Below, piece by piece: positions 1 through 6,214 of a stretch of 7,650 nt of DNA (its first letter is position 1; the number at the start of each line of letters is the position of its first letter). The stretch comes from Myxococcales bacterium (GTDB lineage Bacteria > Myxococcota > Myxococcia > Myxococcales > Myxococcaceae): positions 1-7,650 of the forward strand of contig PMBV01000211.1 in NCBI GenBank assembly GCA_003153055.1, read 5' to 3'. The notes beneath the pieces are model-generated. The model was given only the letters and a program-made list of their open reading frames with translations. It was not told the DNA's origin and ran no database searches. The position numbers were made by a program, and so were the translations under genes.

Positions 1-91
1 CACTGGAGTCAGGCGCCCACCGGAAGCGGACCGTCGCCAGCCTGCCGCGCGGCGGTGACCCGATTCGCCCTCGAGCGGAATCGGATCCGCG
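1..91. other. Upstream edge, no gene assigned
   Basis: These 91 bases precede the first gene. All three forward frames can be read for some distance. One closes at a TGA at 56-58 and could be the tail of an upstream gene, but nothing in the short translations is recognisable. A 10-bp GC palindrome (GCCGCGCGGC) lies at 44-53. I see no convincing -35/-10 pair. The promoter of the lipoprotein operon probably lies here or further upstream. Confidence 0.3.
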
Positions 92-1381
92 ATGGCTACG
101 AAGCTTCAGAGTCGGTGGCGGTCCCTATCGCTCGGCTTCTTGCTGATGCTGGGAGCCTGTGGGCTTCCCGAGAGCGGTGAGGGCTCACTTGATGCCCACG
201 GCGGCGTGACGACGAAGGACGCCGGAGGGAGCTCGGCAGACGCGGGTGGCAGTGTCGCGAGAGACGCTGGCGACAGCGCCCCGGGTGAAAGAGACGCTGG
301 CATCTCCATTGACGCTGGCGCGAGGGACGCCGGCACCGGTGGTCAGTGCACGGCCTCCCCTGGCGGCGGCAAGGCCCTCTTCGAGTACTTCTTGCCGACA
401 CCCATCATCCGTCAGCTCACCTCGAGCGGCTGGGGCGCCTCGAACGTTCAGCCGCGCGATCAGGACAACGGTCTCGAGGACAAGACCATGAAGAACTGGT
501 CGTACTGGGATGGGCGCATCGTGAAGGCAGACGACGGAAAGTACCACATGTTCGCGAGCCGCTGGAGCCAGTCAGCTGGTCACTGGGGCGGGTGGCCGGG
601 GTCTGTCTGCGTCCACGCCGTGAGCGAGTCCTCGCCCCTCGGCCCCTATGTCGACAAGGGACCGTGCTACACCGACGCGGGCGGGAAGGGTCACAACGTC
701 ATGGCCAACCAACTGGCCGACGGCTCCTATTTCATCCTCGTCAGCGAGACGAGGCAGCCGGCTCCGGTGTACTCGTCCAAGTCTCTCGATGGCCCCTGGA
801 CTGCCATGGGCACCATCAGTGTCACCGCGAACGGGTTCGACACCGGCGGCTCGTCGTCCAACACGACGTTCTGGCCCAACCCCGATGGGAGCGTCCTGGC
901 CTCGTCGCGGAACGGGTTCATGATGCTGAGCGCCAGCGGGCCGAAAGGGCCGTTCGTGGCGAAGACCAAGAGCGTCTTTGCCAACATTCCGTTCTCTTCC
1001 GGAGGCACGCCCGAGGACCCGTGTCTCTGGTACAGTGGTGGCCAGTACCACATGGTCTACAGCTACCCGCTGGACCGCAAGATGTACCATTTGACGTCTC
1101 CCGACGGCATCAACCAATGGAAGAACCAGGGGCTCGCCGTCGACGCGACCAAGCCATTCATCAAGTACACCGACGGGACGACCAACGTCTGGAACAAGCT
1201 GGAGAGGCCCCAGGTGTACCTCGAGAATGGGCACGTCAAGTACTTCACCTTCGCGGCGATCGACGTCGACAAGGGTAACGACAACGGCAACGACAACCAC
1301 GGCAGCAAGGTCATTGTCGTGCCGTTCGACGGAGAGCGCTTCGATGCCGAGACCTGCGTCCCGAGCTCAGGGCAGCAATAG
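92..1381 (+). CDS. Lipoprotein with GH43-like beta-propeller domain
   Basis: Predicted lipid-anchored, extracytoplasmic glycoside-hydrolase-like protein of 429 residues. An Arg/Lys-containing n-region and hydrophobic stretch (residues 4-22) end in the lipobox LGAC, so Cys23 would be lipidated. Residues 30-85 are a low-complexity tether with six Asp-Ala-Gly repeats (43, 50, 58, 68, 74, 79). From about residue 95 to 420 the sequence has propeller-blade signatures: WDGRIVKADDGKYHMF (139-154), a second-blade DGSYFILVSE (210-219), PEDPCLWYSGGQYHMVYSY (307-325) and ERPQVYLENGHVKYFTF (371-387). The EDP-plus-GxYHM pattern and the late RPQ blade resemble GH43 and related five-bladed propellers, many of which are arabinofuranosidases or xylosidases; the exact substrate cannot be read from this. 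A small repeat GNDNGNDN sits at 395-402. The start at 92 keeps the signal peptide; the next Met (19) would destroy it. The upstream ribosome-binding site is weak. It is followed by another lipoprotein gene, probably co-transcribed. Confident of lipoprotein and propeller fold, moderately of the GH43-like assignment. Confidence 0.78.
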   Translation: MATKLQSRWRSLSLGFLLMLGACGLPESGEGSLDAHGGVTTKDAGGSSADAGGSVARDAGDSAPGERDAGISIDAGARDAGTGGQCTASPGGGKALFEYFLPTPIIRQLTSSGWGASNVQPRDQDNGLEDKTMKNWSYWDGRIVKADDGKYHMFASRWSQSAGHWGGWPGSVCVHAVSESSPLGPYVDKGPCYTDAGGKGHNVMANQLADGSYFILVSETRQPAPVYSSKSLDGPWTAMGTISVTANGFDTGGSSSNTTFWPNPDGSVLASSRNGFMMLSASGPKGPFVAKTKSVFANIPFSSGGTPEDPCLWYSGGQYHMVYSYPLDRKMYHLTSPDGINQWKNQGLAVDATKPFIKYTDGTTNVWNKLERPQVYLENGHVKYFTFAAIDVDKGNDNGNDNHGSKVIVVPFDGERFDAETCVPSSGQQ

Positions 1382-1407
1382 ACTCTGGGCTCGATGAGCG
1401 TGCACAT

Positions 1408-1413
1408 GGAGAG
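1408..1413 (+). promoter_or_regulatory. Ribosome-binding site deciding the esterase start
   Basis: GGAGAG lies four bases before the ATG at 1418. It is a much better Shine-Dalgarno match than anything before the in-frame ATGs at 1394 or 1406, where the preceding bases are pyrimidine-rich or only weakly purine-rich. It favours a start at 1418, which also gives a tidier lipoprotein signal peptide beginning MVRG. Confidence 0.5.
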
Positions 1414-1417
1414 ACCA

Positions 1418-2512
1418 ATGGTGCGAGGTTGTCTCATGACAGTGGTCGGGCTGTGCGCAGCGGGTGCCTCTGGGTGTCTCGGCGAGCCGACTGATTTCGG
1501 GCTCTCCGACTCACTCCGGGTCGATGCGGGGGCGACCTCGGGGAAACGCGACGGAGGGGCGGCCACGGGCGATCTGGGCACGCACGACGCCGGGACCGCT
1601 AACGACGCAGGGCGAGGCGGTGGACCCGAGGGCGATGCGGGCGCGGGTGAAGGCGGAGGCGACTCCGCCACAGACGCTGGCAGCGGGGGCGGCAGCGATG
1701 CCGTGCCGAGCACCGGCTGTGGGAAGACTCCAACCCTGCAAAGCAAGAAGGTGGTCACGCTCCAGAGCGGCGGAGCCAGTCGGAAGTACATCCTGTGGCT
1801 CCCTGACAACTACGACAAGAATCATCCGTACAGGCTCATCCTGGCGTACCACTGGTATACTGGCAGCGCGCAGCAGGTCGTCGATTGCAACACCGAGGGC
1901 ATCAGGTGCTACACGACCCAGAGCCCCTTCTACGGGCTGTGGAACCTGTCGGGCGGGAGCACCATCTTCATTGCGCCGGACGGACTCGATGCCGGCTGGG
2001 CGAACACCAACGGGCGCGATCTGACCTTCACCGACGACATCCTCAAACAGGTGGAGGCGGACCTCTGCATCGATACCAGCCGGGTCTTCGCCAACGGGTT
2101 CAGCTACGGGGCTTCGATGACGAACGCGCTCGCCTGCGCTCGGCCCAGCGTCTTTCGGGCGGTGGCGGTCTACTCGGGGACCGAGTTCCTCAGCGGCTGC
2201 AACGGCGGGACGACCCCCGTCCCCTTCTATGGCTCCCACGGTCTCCAGGACGGGACCATCGGCGTGGCCGACGGCAGGAAGATCCGCGACCGGTGGGTGA
2301 AGAACAACGGCTGCACTTCGCAGACACCCTCATCGCCCGCGAACGGGAGCGGGAAGCACGTCTGCACGTCGTACACCGGGTGCTCCACGGGGCATCCGCT
2401 GCGGTGGTGCGAGTTCGACGGGAGCCACGGGCACGATCCATCGCCGATGGACCCCGGGCAGAACACCACGTGGAATCCTGCCGAGGTCTGGAAGTTCTTC
2501 ACCCAGTTCTGA
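1418..2512 (+). CDS. Lipoprotein esterase, CE1 / PHB depolymerase type
   Basis: Predicted secreted alpha/beta-hydrolase, 364 residues from the ATG at 1418 (372 if started at 1394). A short signal peptide ends in the lipobox-like ASGC, so Cys20 would carry the lipid. Residues about 30-95 are a Gly/Asp-rich tether with five Asp-Ala-Gly repeats (36, 57, 63, 73, 86). The catalytic domain (about 105-364) opens with a KYILWLPDNYD strand and AYHWYTG, as in the LpqC/feruloyl-esterase/PHB-depolymerase group. It contains the nucleophile elbow GFSYG (Ser229), a likely acid Asp278 in HGLQDGT, and a likely His337 in FDGSHGHD. Ten further cysteines in the mature part suggest several disulfides, consistent with an exported enzyme. 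Members of this group cleave ferulate or acetate esters on xylan, or polyhydroxyalkanoate; which applies here is not visible. It begins 36 bases after the GH43-like gene, and the pairing hints at hemicellulose deconstruction (inference). The hydrolase class is secure, the substrate is not. Confidence 0.82.
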   Translation: MVRGCLMTVVGLCAAGASGCLGEPTDFGLSDSLRVDAGATSGKRDGGAATGDLGTHDAGTANDAGRGGGPEGDAGAGEGGGDSATDAGSGGGSDAVPSTGCGKTPTLQSKKVVTLQSGGASRKYILWLPDNYDKNHPYRLILAYHWYTGSAQQVVDCNTEGIRCYTTQSPFYGLWNLSGGSTIFIAPDGLDAGWANTNGRDLTFTDDILKQVEADLCIDTSRVFANGFSYGASMTNALACARPSVFRAVAVYSGTEFLSGCNGGTTPVPFYGSHGLQDGTIGVADGRKIRDRWVKNNGCTSQTPSSPANGSGKHVCTSYTGCSTGHPLRWCEFDGSHGHDPSPMDPGQNTTWNPAEVWKFFTQF

Positions 2513-2565
2513 GCGATGGGCGGCCTCTTGGCCTCGGACTTCCTCCTCGGCTCCGCGCGGCAATC

Positions 2566-3111
2566 GTGAACCGGCTGGCCACGGACCCCAAAAGCGGGGA
2601 TTGTTCGGTCCCGATGAACGACGCCCTCAGGCCTGTGCGCACGCCCACCAACCCGCGCCACTACAGCTTCGGCGGCACGGCCGCGGTCGTCACGAGCGTG
2701 GGGCTCATCGTGGGCCTCGGCGCGGCAGCCGTCTCCAAGGCGACCATCGTGAGCGGCCTCCTGATCATCGCCGTGGCCGACAACGTGAGTGACTCACTCA
2801 GCATCCACGTCTACCAGGAGTCCGAGAACCTCGAGTCGAGCGCGGCCTTCCGCGCGACGCTGACCAACTTCGTCGCGAGGTTCATCGTGGCGATGAGCTT
2901 CGTCGCCCTCGTGCTCCTCGTGCCGCCGTCAGCGGTTGCCGGCGCCTCACTCGCGTGGGGAATCTTGCTGCTCGGCGCGCTCACGTACGGAGTCGCTCGC
3001 AGGCGGAACGTGAGCCCTGGCCGCGAGATGCTGAAGCACGTCGTCGTCGCGCTTGCGGTCATCGCGGTGAGTCGAGTGCTCGGAGGGTGGATCTCCGAAC
3101 ATGTGCGATGA
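2566..3111 (+). CDS. Small VIT1/CCC1-like integral membrane protein
   Basis: Predicted membrane protein of 181 residues from the GTG at 2566, or 165 from the in-frame ATG at 2614; neither has a strong ribosome-binding site. Numbered from the ATG, five hydrophobic segments fall at about 20-40, 44-64, 88-105, 108-128 and 140-158. Five transmembrane helices is the number known for the VIT1/CCC1 (DUF125) iron/manganese transporter family. The stretch from GGTAAVVTSVGLIVGLGAA to the polar run ADNVSDSLSIH, with YQESE following, resembles the family's first helices and the charged loop after helix 2. The VARR... turn before the last helix is also family-like. The large cytosolic metal-binding insert of plant and yeast members is absent, replaced by about 20 residues (66-87). 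Transport of a divalent metal is therefore inferred, and a general VIT-like membrane protein is the safer call. It follows the esterase by 53-101 bases and converges on the LysR fragment. Confidence 0.62.
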   Translation: MNRLATDPKSGDCSVPMNDALRPVRTPTNPRHYSFGGTAAVVTSVGLIVGLGAAAVSKATIVSGLLIIAVADNVSDSLSIHVYQESENLESSAAFRATLTNFVARFIVAMSFVALVLLVPPSAVAGASLAWGILLLGALTYGVARRRNVSPGREMLKHVVVALAVIAVSRVLGGWISEHVR

Positions 3112-3139
3112 GGGCGAAGGCATAGCGCAGAAAGAACAG

Positions 3140-3166
3140 CCGGGTTCGGGTGCGTCCCGGTCCCGG
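3140..3166 (-). terminator. GC-rich hairpin, likely terminator of the LysR-type gene
   Basis: The plus strand reads CCGGG (3140-3144), TT, CGGG (3147-3150), loop TGCGT, CCCG (3156-3159), GT, CCCGG (3162-3166): a nine-pair hairpin with one small internal bulge. On the minus strand it lies 18 bases after the LysR stop (3185) and is followed by a T-rich run, ctgttctttct (3139-3129), as expected of an intrinsic terminator for minus-strand transcription. It also lies just past the convergent membrane-protein stop, so it could serve both directions, though there is no T-run on the plus strand. Confidence 0.48.
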
Positions 3167-3171
3167 TCCCG
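3154..3171. repeat. Three tandem copies of GTCCCG
   Basis: Three perfect copies of the hexamer GTCCCG lie end to end in the gap between the convergent membrane-protein and LysR-type genes. The repeat overlaps the right arm of the hairpin at 3140-3166, so copy-number change would alter the hairpin. It is not long enough to be a named repeat family. Confidence 0.6.
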
Positions 3172-3184
3172 GCAGTTCGCGCAC

Positions 3185-3481
3185 TCACGCCTCTGCCTGT
3201 GCCTGTCGAATCCCCCTCCCGCTCTGCGCCGCCTTCACTGCCTGCACCGCTGCATCCACCTCCGCGAAGACGCGGCGCGCGTGCGTCAGGAAAGCCTCAC
3301 CAGCGGGGAGCAGGCGCATCCCGCGCGGCGTGCGATCGAACAGTCGAGCGCCGAGCTCTTCTTCGAGCGCAAGGACATGGCGGCTCAGCGGAGGCTGGGT
3401 GAGGGCGAGCCTCTGCGCGGCGCGGCCCACGTGGCCCTCCTCGGCGACAGCGATGAAGGACTGAAGCTGGGTCAGGCTCAT
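3185..3481 (-). CDS. HTH-only LysR-family regulator, apparently truncated
   Basis: A 98-residue protein matching only the N-terminal part of LysR-type transcriptional regulators. The start is fixed by homology: MSLTQLQSFIAVAEEGHVGR is a typical first helix. It is followed by AAQRLALTQPPLSRHVLALE (recognition helix, 21-40), ELGARLFDRTPRGMRLLPAG (wing, 42-61), and a linker/dimerisation helix to about residue 87. Full-length family members are about 300 residues with a two-lobed effector-binding domain; here the sequence stops at AAQSGRG followed by a short Gln/Ala-rich tail. No frame downstream encodes the missing domain, and only 73 bases separate its stop from the convergent membrane-protein gene. 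It is either a decayed remnant or a stand-alone DNA-binding protein that dimerises without sensing a ligand. It is divergent from the methionine aminopeptidase gene, with a dyad in the shared gap. The same frame stays open far upstream antisense to that gene, but nothing there resembles LysR. Confidence 0.72.
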   Translation of the reverse strand: MSLTQLQSFIAVAEEGHVGRAAQRLALTQPPLSRHVLALEEELGARLFDRTPRGMRLLPAGEAFLTHARRVFAEVDAAVQAVKAAQSGRGIRQAQAEA

Positions 3482-3509
3482 GACCCGCGAGACTAGCGCA
3501 GAGCGCGCA

Positions 3510-3529
3510 CTCCCTCGATGCCGAGAGAG
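3510..3529. promoter_or_regulatory. Imperfect palindrome in divergent lysR-map gap, possible operator
   Basis: The bases CTCCCTCG-ATGC-CGAGAGAG form an inverted repeat with eight-base arms, seven of eight pairs matching, around a four-base spacer. It sits 28 bases before the LysR-type start on the minus strand and 39 bases before the aminopeptidase start on the plus strand, a natural place for a regulator to bind and control both genes. It does not show the textbook T-N11-A spacing of LysR boxes, so the link to the adjacent regulator is only positional. A TTGGAC hexamer at 3532-3537 has no good -10 partner. Confidence 0.33.
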
Positions 3530-3568
3530 CATTGGACCCGGCACGCCCCGGGCTGACACCCTGCCACG

Positions 3569-4348
3569 ATGCACGTCCCTCTCATCAAGGGCACCGACGT
3601 TGACCGTCTGCGCCTCGCAGGACGGGCCGCAGCGGGAACCCTGGCCCTGATCGCCGCGCGCCTGAGACCCGGCGTCTCGACAGGGGACATCGACGCCTGG
3701 GTGCGAGAGGACACTGCGCGTCGGGGCGGAAGACCGAGCCAGCTCGGCTACCACGGCTTCCCCGCCTCGGTGTGCACCAGCCGCAACCAGGTCGTCTGCC
3801 ACGGCATCCCCCGCCCGGCCGAGCTCCTGGAGCCGGGGGACATCATCAACGTCGATGTGACGACCGAGCTCGACGGATTTCACGGGGACACCTCGGCCAC
3901 CTTCCTCATCGGAGAGGTCTCGGCCGAGGCCCGGCACCTCGTCGAGGTGGCACGCAGGTGTCTCGACGCGGGTGTCGCGGTGGTGCGCCACGGGGCCCGG
4001 CTGGGTGACATCGGCGCGGCGATCAACGAGCTGGCGCGAGGCGAGGGCTGTAGCGTGGTGCACCAGCTCGGAGGGCACGGCATCGGCCGGACCATGCACG
4101 GCGCCCCGCTCGTCTCGCACGTCGGCCGGAGGGGCACGGGGCTGACGCTGCGCGCGGGAATGGCCTTCACCATCGAGCCCATGGTGAACTTGGGCGCCCC
4201 CGACGTGCACGTGCTGCAAGACGGGTGGACGGTCGTGACGGCGGACGGCAGCCTCTCGGCCCAGTTCGAGCACACCGTGCTCGTGACACGGTCGGGGTGC
4301 GAAGTCCTCACCAGCCCTGAAGAAGTGGTCGCCGACGAGCTCGGGTAG
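3569..4348 (+). CDS. map: Type I methionine aminopeptidase
   Basis: A cytoplasmic metalloenzyme that removes the initiator methionine from nascent proteins when the next residue is small. At 259 residues it is close to the usual roughly 260 of bacterial type I enzymes and lacks N-terminal extensions. The five metal ligands are all present: Asp96 in INVDVT, Asp107 in HGDTSATF, His170 in GGHGIGRTMH, Glu203 in FTIEPM and Glu234 in SAQFEHT. The accessory histidines are His78 (VCHGIP) and His177. The YHGFPASVCTSRNQ segment also matches the family. By motif integrity it should be active. It is not next to ribosomal-protein, secY, adk or infA genes, where the housekeeping copy often lies, so it may be an additional copy (inference). 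The upstream ribosome-binding site is poor. It is transcribed divergently from the truncated LysR-type gene and is followed 54 bases later by the FemAB-like acyltransferase gene. Confidence 0.95.
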   Translation: MHVPLIKGTDVDRLRLAGRAAAGTLALIAARLRPGVSTGDIDAWVREDTARRGGRPSQLGYHGFPASVCTSRNQVVCHGIPRPAELLEPGDIINVDVTTELDGFHGDTSATFLIGEVSAEARHLVEVARRCLDAGVAVVRHGARLGDIGAAINELARGEGCSVVHQLGGHGIGRTMHGAPLVSHVGRRGTGLTLRAGMAFTIEPMVNLGAPDVHVLQDGWTVVTADGSLSAQFEHTVLVTRSGCEVLTSPEEVVADELG

Positions 4349-4402
4349 CGCGGCGCGAACGACCAAGCGGGGAGCGAACCCACGCGTTAGTGAGTCGACC
4401 GC

Positions 4403-5575
4403 ATGACGCCCCCACGCCTCAAAGTGCTCGAGTCGATCCTCGACGTGCCCAAAGCGTCGTGGAATGCGCTCCTCCGTCCCGGCGAGCCCCCCGTGCTGCG
4501 CTGGGAGTGGCTCGCGGCCATGGAAGAGAGCGGCAGCGCCTCGCCCGAGCGAGGCTGGCAGCCTTCGCACCTGGCCCTCTTCCGCGGCGACGCCCTCGTG
4601 GCCGCCGCGCCGGCCTTCCTGAAGCACCACTCGATGGGCGAGTACGTCTACGACTTCGGGTGGGCCAACACCGCCCGCGCGCTCGGCGTGGAGTACTACC
4701 CCAAGCTCCTCATCGGGCTCCCCCTCTCACCCCTCACCGCTCGCCGCTTCCTCTGCGCCCCAGGAGAAGACGAAGCGAGCGACCGCCGCACGCTGGTGGG
4801 CGCGGCGGTCGACTTCGCGAAAACCGCGGGGTGCTCTTCGGTGCACGTCTTGTTCGGAGAGGACGACGAGGCCGGCGCCCTGGCTGAGCTCGGCTTCTTC
4901 CATCGCAGCACCATGCAGTTTCACTGGAAGAACCCGGGCTACAGGAGCTACGACGACTACCTCGCCCGCTTCGACTCCAAGCGCCGTCATCAACTCCGGC
5001 GCGAGCGCGGCGCCGCGGCGACCCAGGGCATCGAGGTGCGCACCGTGCGGAGCCACGAACTCGACGCCGGACATGCCGAGCTGGCCTGGCGCTTCTACGA
5101 GGCGACGGCCACCCTCCATTCCTGGGGCCCGCTGCAACTCAACCGCGCCTTCTTCCATCGCGCCTTCGAGTCCATGGCCGACGCCATCGAGCTCGTCGTC
5201 GCCGAGCGCGAGGGCCGCGTCGTCGCCGGCGCCTTCAACCTCCACTCACCCACTCGCCTGTACGGCCGCTACTGGGGCGCCTTCGAGGAGCATCCCTTCC
5301 TGCACTTCCACGTGTGCCTGTACCACTCCATCGACGACAGCATCCGCGCCGCTCGCCGCGTCTTCGAGCCGGGCGCCGGCGGCGAGCACAAGATCTCCCG
5401 CGGCTTCGAGCCGACGCTCATCCATTCCAACCATCGAATCTTCGAGCCGCACCTCGACGCCGCCATCAGGCGAGCGTGCGCCCGCGAGGAGGCCGAGGTA
5501 ACACGCGTCACCCATGAGGCCGAGCGCATCGCCGGGCTTCGCCCGTGGGCACCGGCGGAGCATCAACAAGCCTGA
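4403..5575 (+). CDS. FemAB-like / DUF482 (COG3146) GNAT-fold acyltransferase
   Basis: Predicted cytoplasmic N-acyltransferase of 390 residues with the two tandem GNAT-like lobes of the DUF482/FemAB-like family. Family landmarks run in order: SWNALLRPGEPPVLRWEWLAAMEESG (19-44, written as its consensus positions), GWQPSHLALF (51-60), LKHHSMGEYVYDFGWA (73-88), YYPKLLIGLPLSP (98-110), the QFHWKNPGY (172-180) and DDYLARFDSKRRHQLRRERG stretch (184-203), RLYGRYWGAFEEHPFLHFHVCLY (285-307, landmark residues) and GAGGEHKISRGFEP (324-337). This set is distinctive and the length is normal for the family. Its substrates are not established for most members; relatives are annotated as peptidoglycan-related or general N-acyltransferases, but nothing here shows which acyl donor or acceptor is used. 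The start at 4403 has only a weak ribosome-binding site. A laminin-B-like lipoprotein follows after 31 bases on the same strand. Confidence 0.85.
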   Translation: MTPPRLKVLESILDVPKASWNALLRPGEPPVLRWEWLAAMEESGSASPERGWQPSHLALFRGDALVAAAPAFLKHHSMGEYVYDFGWANTARALGVEYYPKLLIGLPLSPLTARRFLCAPGEDEASDRRTLVGAAVDFAKTAGCSSVHVLFGEDDEAGALAELGFFHRSTMQFHWKNPGYRSYDDYLARFDSKRRHQLRRERGAAATQGIEVRTVRSHELDAGHAELAWRFYEATATLHSWGPLQLNRAFFHRAFESMADAIELVVAEREGRVVAGAFNLHSPTRLYGRYWGAFEEHPFLHFHVCLYHSIDDSIRAARRVFEPGAGGEHKISRGFEPTLIHSNHRIFEPHLDAAIRRACAREEAEVTRVTHEAERIAGLRPWAPAEHQQA

Positions 5576-5606
5576 CTCGGCGGCCCAACCTGGTAGAACC
5601 CTCGCC

Positions 5607-6191
5607 GTGCGACTGGTGACGGTTCTCCTCCCTCTGAGTCTGTTGGGCTGCGGCTCGGCCGACTCCCTCGCGAGCAGCACCTTCGAGTCCGGCGATGACG
5701 GGTGGCTCCTGGCGAACAACGGGACGAGCAAGACCCCCACGCTCAGGCGGGAGGGAGGGCTCCCGGCGGGCAACATCTGTGGCACGGACTCCGAGGACGG
5801 CGACCTCTGGTACTTCGTGGCCCCGTGGAATCACTTCGTGATGAACACCTCGAGCGCCTACGGCAAGCGCCTCACCTTCGACATGCAAGAGACTGAGCGC
5901 TTCCACCTCATCAGCGGAAGAGACCTCATCATGAACGGAAACGGCCTCGCGCTGACCTTGAACTTCCGCTTCCCGGAGGATGTCCCCGTTCCGTCCTGGA
6001 AATCCTACACCTTCAAACTCAGCACCGAGAGCCCGTGGACCATCGACGATGGAGCCGGGACAGGGGAGCTCGCCACCGAGGAGCAGCTTCGCGGGGTCCT
6101 CGAGTCGCTCACCTCGTTCCGGATTCGAGGTGAGTTCGTCGACGGCCCAGACACCGCATGCCTGGACAACGTCTACTTCGGACGGAAGTGA
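5607..6191 (+). CDS. Lipoprotein with laminin-B-like domain
   Basis: Predicted lipid-anchored extracytoplasmic protein, 194 residues from the GTG at 5607. That start yields a compact signal peptide, MRLVTVLLPLSLLGC, with a perfect LLGC lipobox (Cys15). The in-frame ATG at 5514 would overlap the acyltransferase gene by 62 bases and add a charged, non-hydrophobic leader, so I prefer the GTG. Residues about 24-192 follow the laminin B (domain IV) pattern: STFESGDDGW at the front, GGLPAGNICGTD (50-61), WYFVAPWNHF (68-77), SAYGKRLTFDMQ (83-94), the WKSYTFKL strand (131-138), an EEQLRGVL helix (158-165) and FRIRGEFVDGPDTACLDNV (171-189). This is a beta-sandwich fold known from animal laminins and from scattered bacterial surface proteins, where a binding role is suspected; no enzyme motif is visible. 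It follows the FemAB-like gene closely and converges on the L7/L12-like gene. Confidence 0.72.
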   Translation: MRLVTVLLPLSLLGCGSADSLASSTFESGDDGWLLANNGTSKTPTLRREGGLPAGNICGTDSEDGDLWYFVAPWNHFVMNTSSAYGKRLTFDMQETERFHLISGRDLIMNGNGLALTLNFRFPEDVPVPSWKSYTFKLSTESPWTIDDGAGTGELATEEQLRGVLESLTSFRIRGEFVDGPDTACLDNVYFGRK

Positions 6192-6193
6192 AG

Positions 6194-6214
6194 GCGAGCG
6201 CCTCGTCAGCTCGC
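6194..6214. terminator. Short hairpin between convergent stops, weak terminator candidate
   Basis: GCGAGC (6194-6199) and GCTCGC (6209-6214) are perfect six-base inverted repeats around a nine-base loop, directly after the laminin-B-like stop and spanning the stop of the convergent gene. There is no T-run on either side, so it is only a weak candidate for a shared bidirectional terminator. Confidence 0.22.

Noticed and set aside
572..1300. 242-residue minus-strand frame opposite the GH43-like gene
   Set aside because: Val/Arg/Gly-rich with no motif; the plus strand has a signal peptide and propeller repeats.
1885..2565. Plus-strand frame upstream of and continuous with the VIT-like gene, overlapping the esterase
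   Set aside because: The part before 2566 is an Arg-rich shadow of the esterase gene in another frame; membrane-protein character begins only after the GTG/ATG candidates.
3532..3559. TTGGAC hexamer as a -35 element for the aminopeptidase gene
   Set aside because: At a 16-17 base spacing the expected -10 position reads TGACAC, a poor match, and it would leave almost no leader before the ATG at 3569.
4349..4402. Possible terminator or promoter between the aminopeptidase and FemAB-like genes
   Set aside because: No inverted repeat longer than four bases and no promoter-like hexamers; read-through into the next gene is as likely.
3482..4630. Long minus-strand open frame in phase with the LysR gene, antisense to the aminopeptidase gene
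   Set aside because: The translation beyond 3481 is rich in Arg/Gly/His/Ala with no recognisable domain, while the plus strand there encodes an intact methionine aminopeptidase. Open antisense frames are expected at this GC content.
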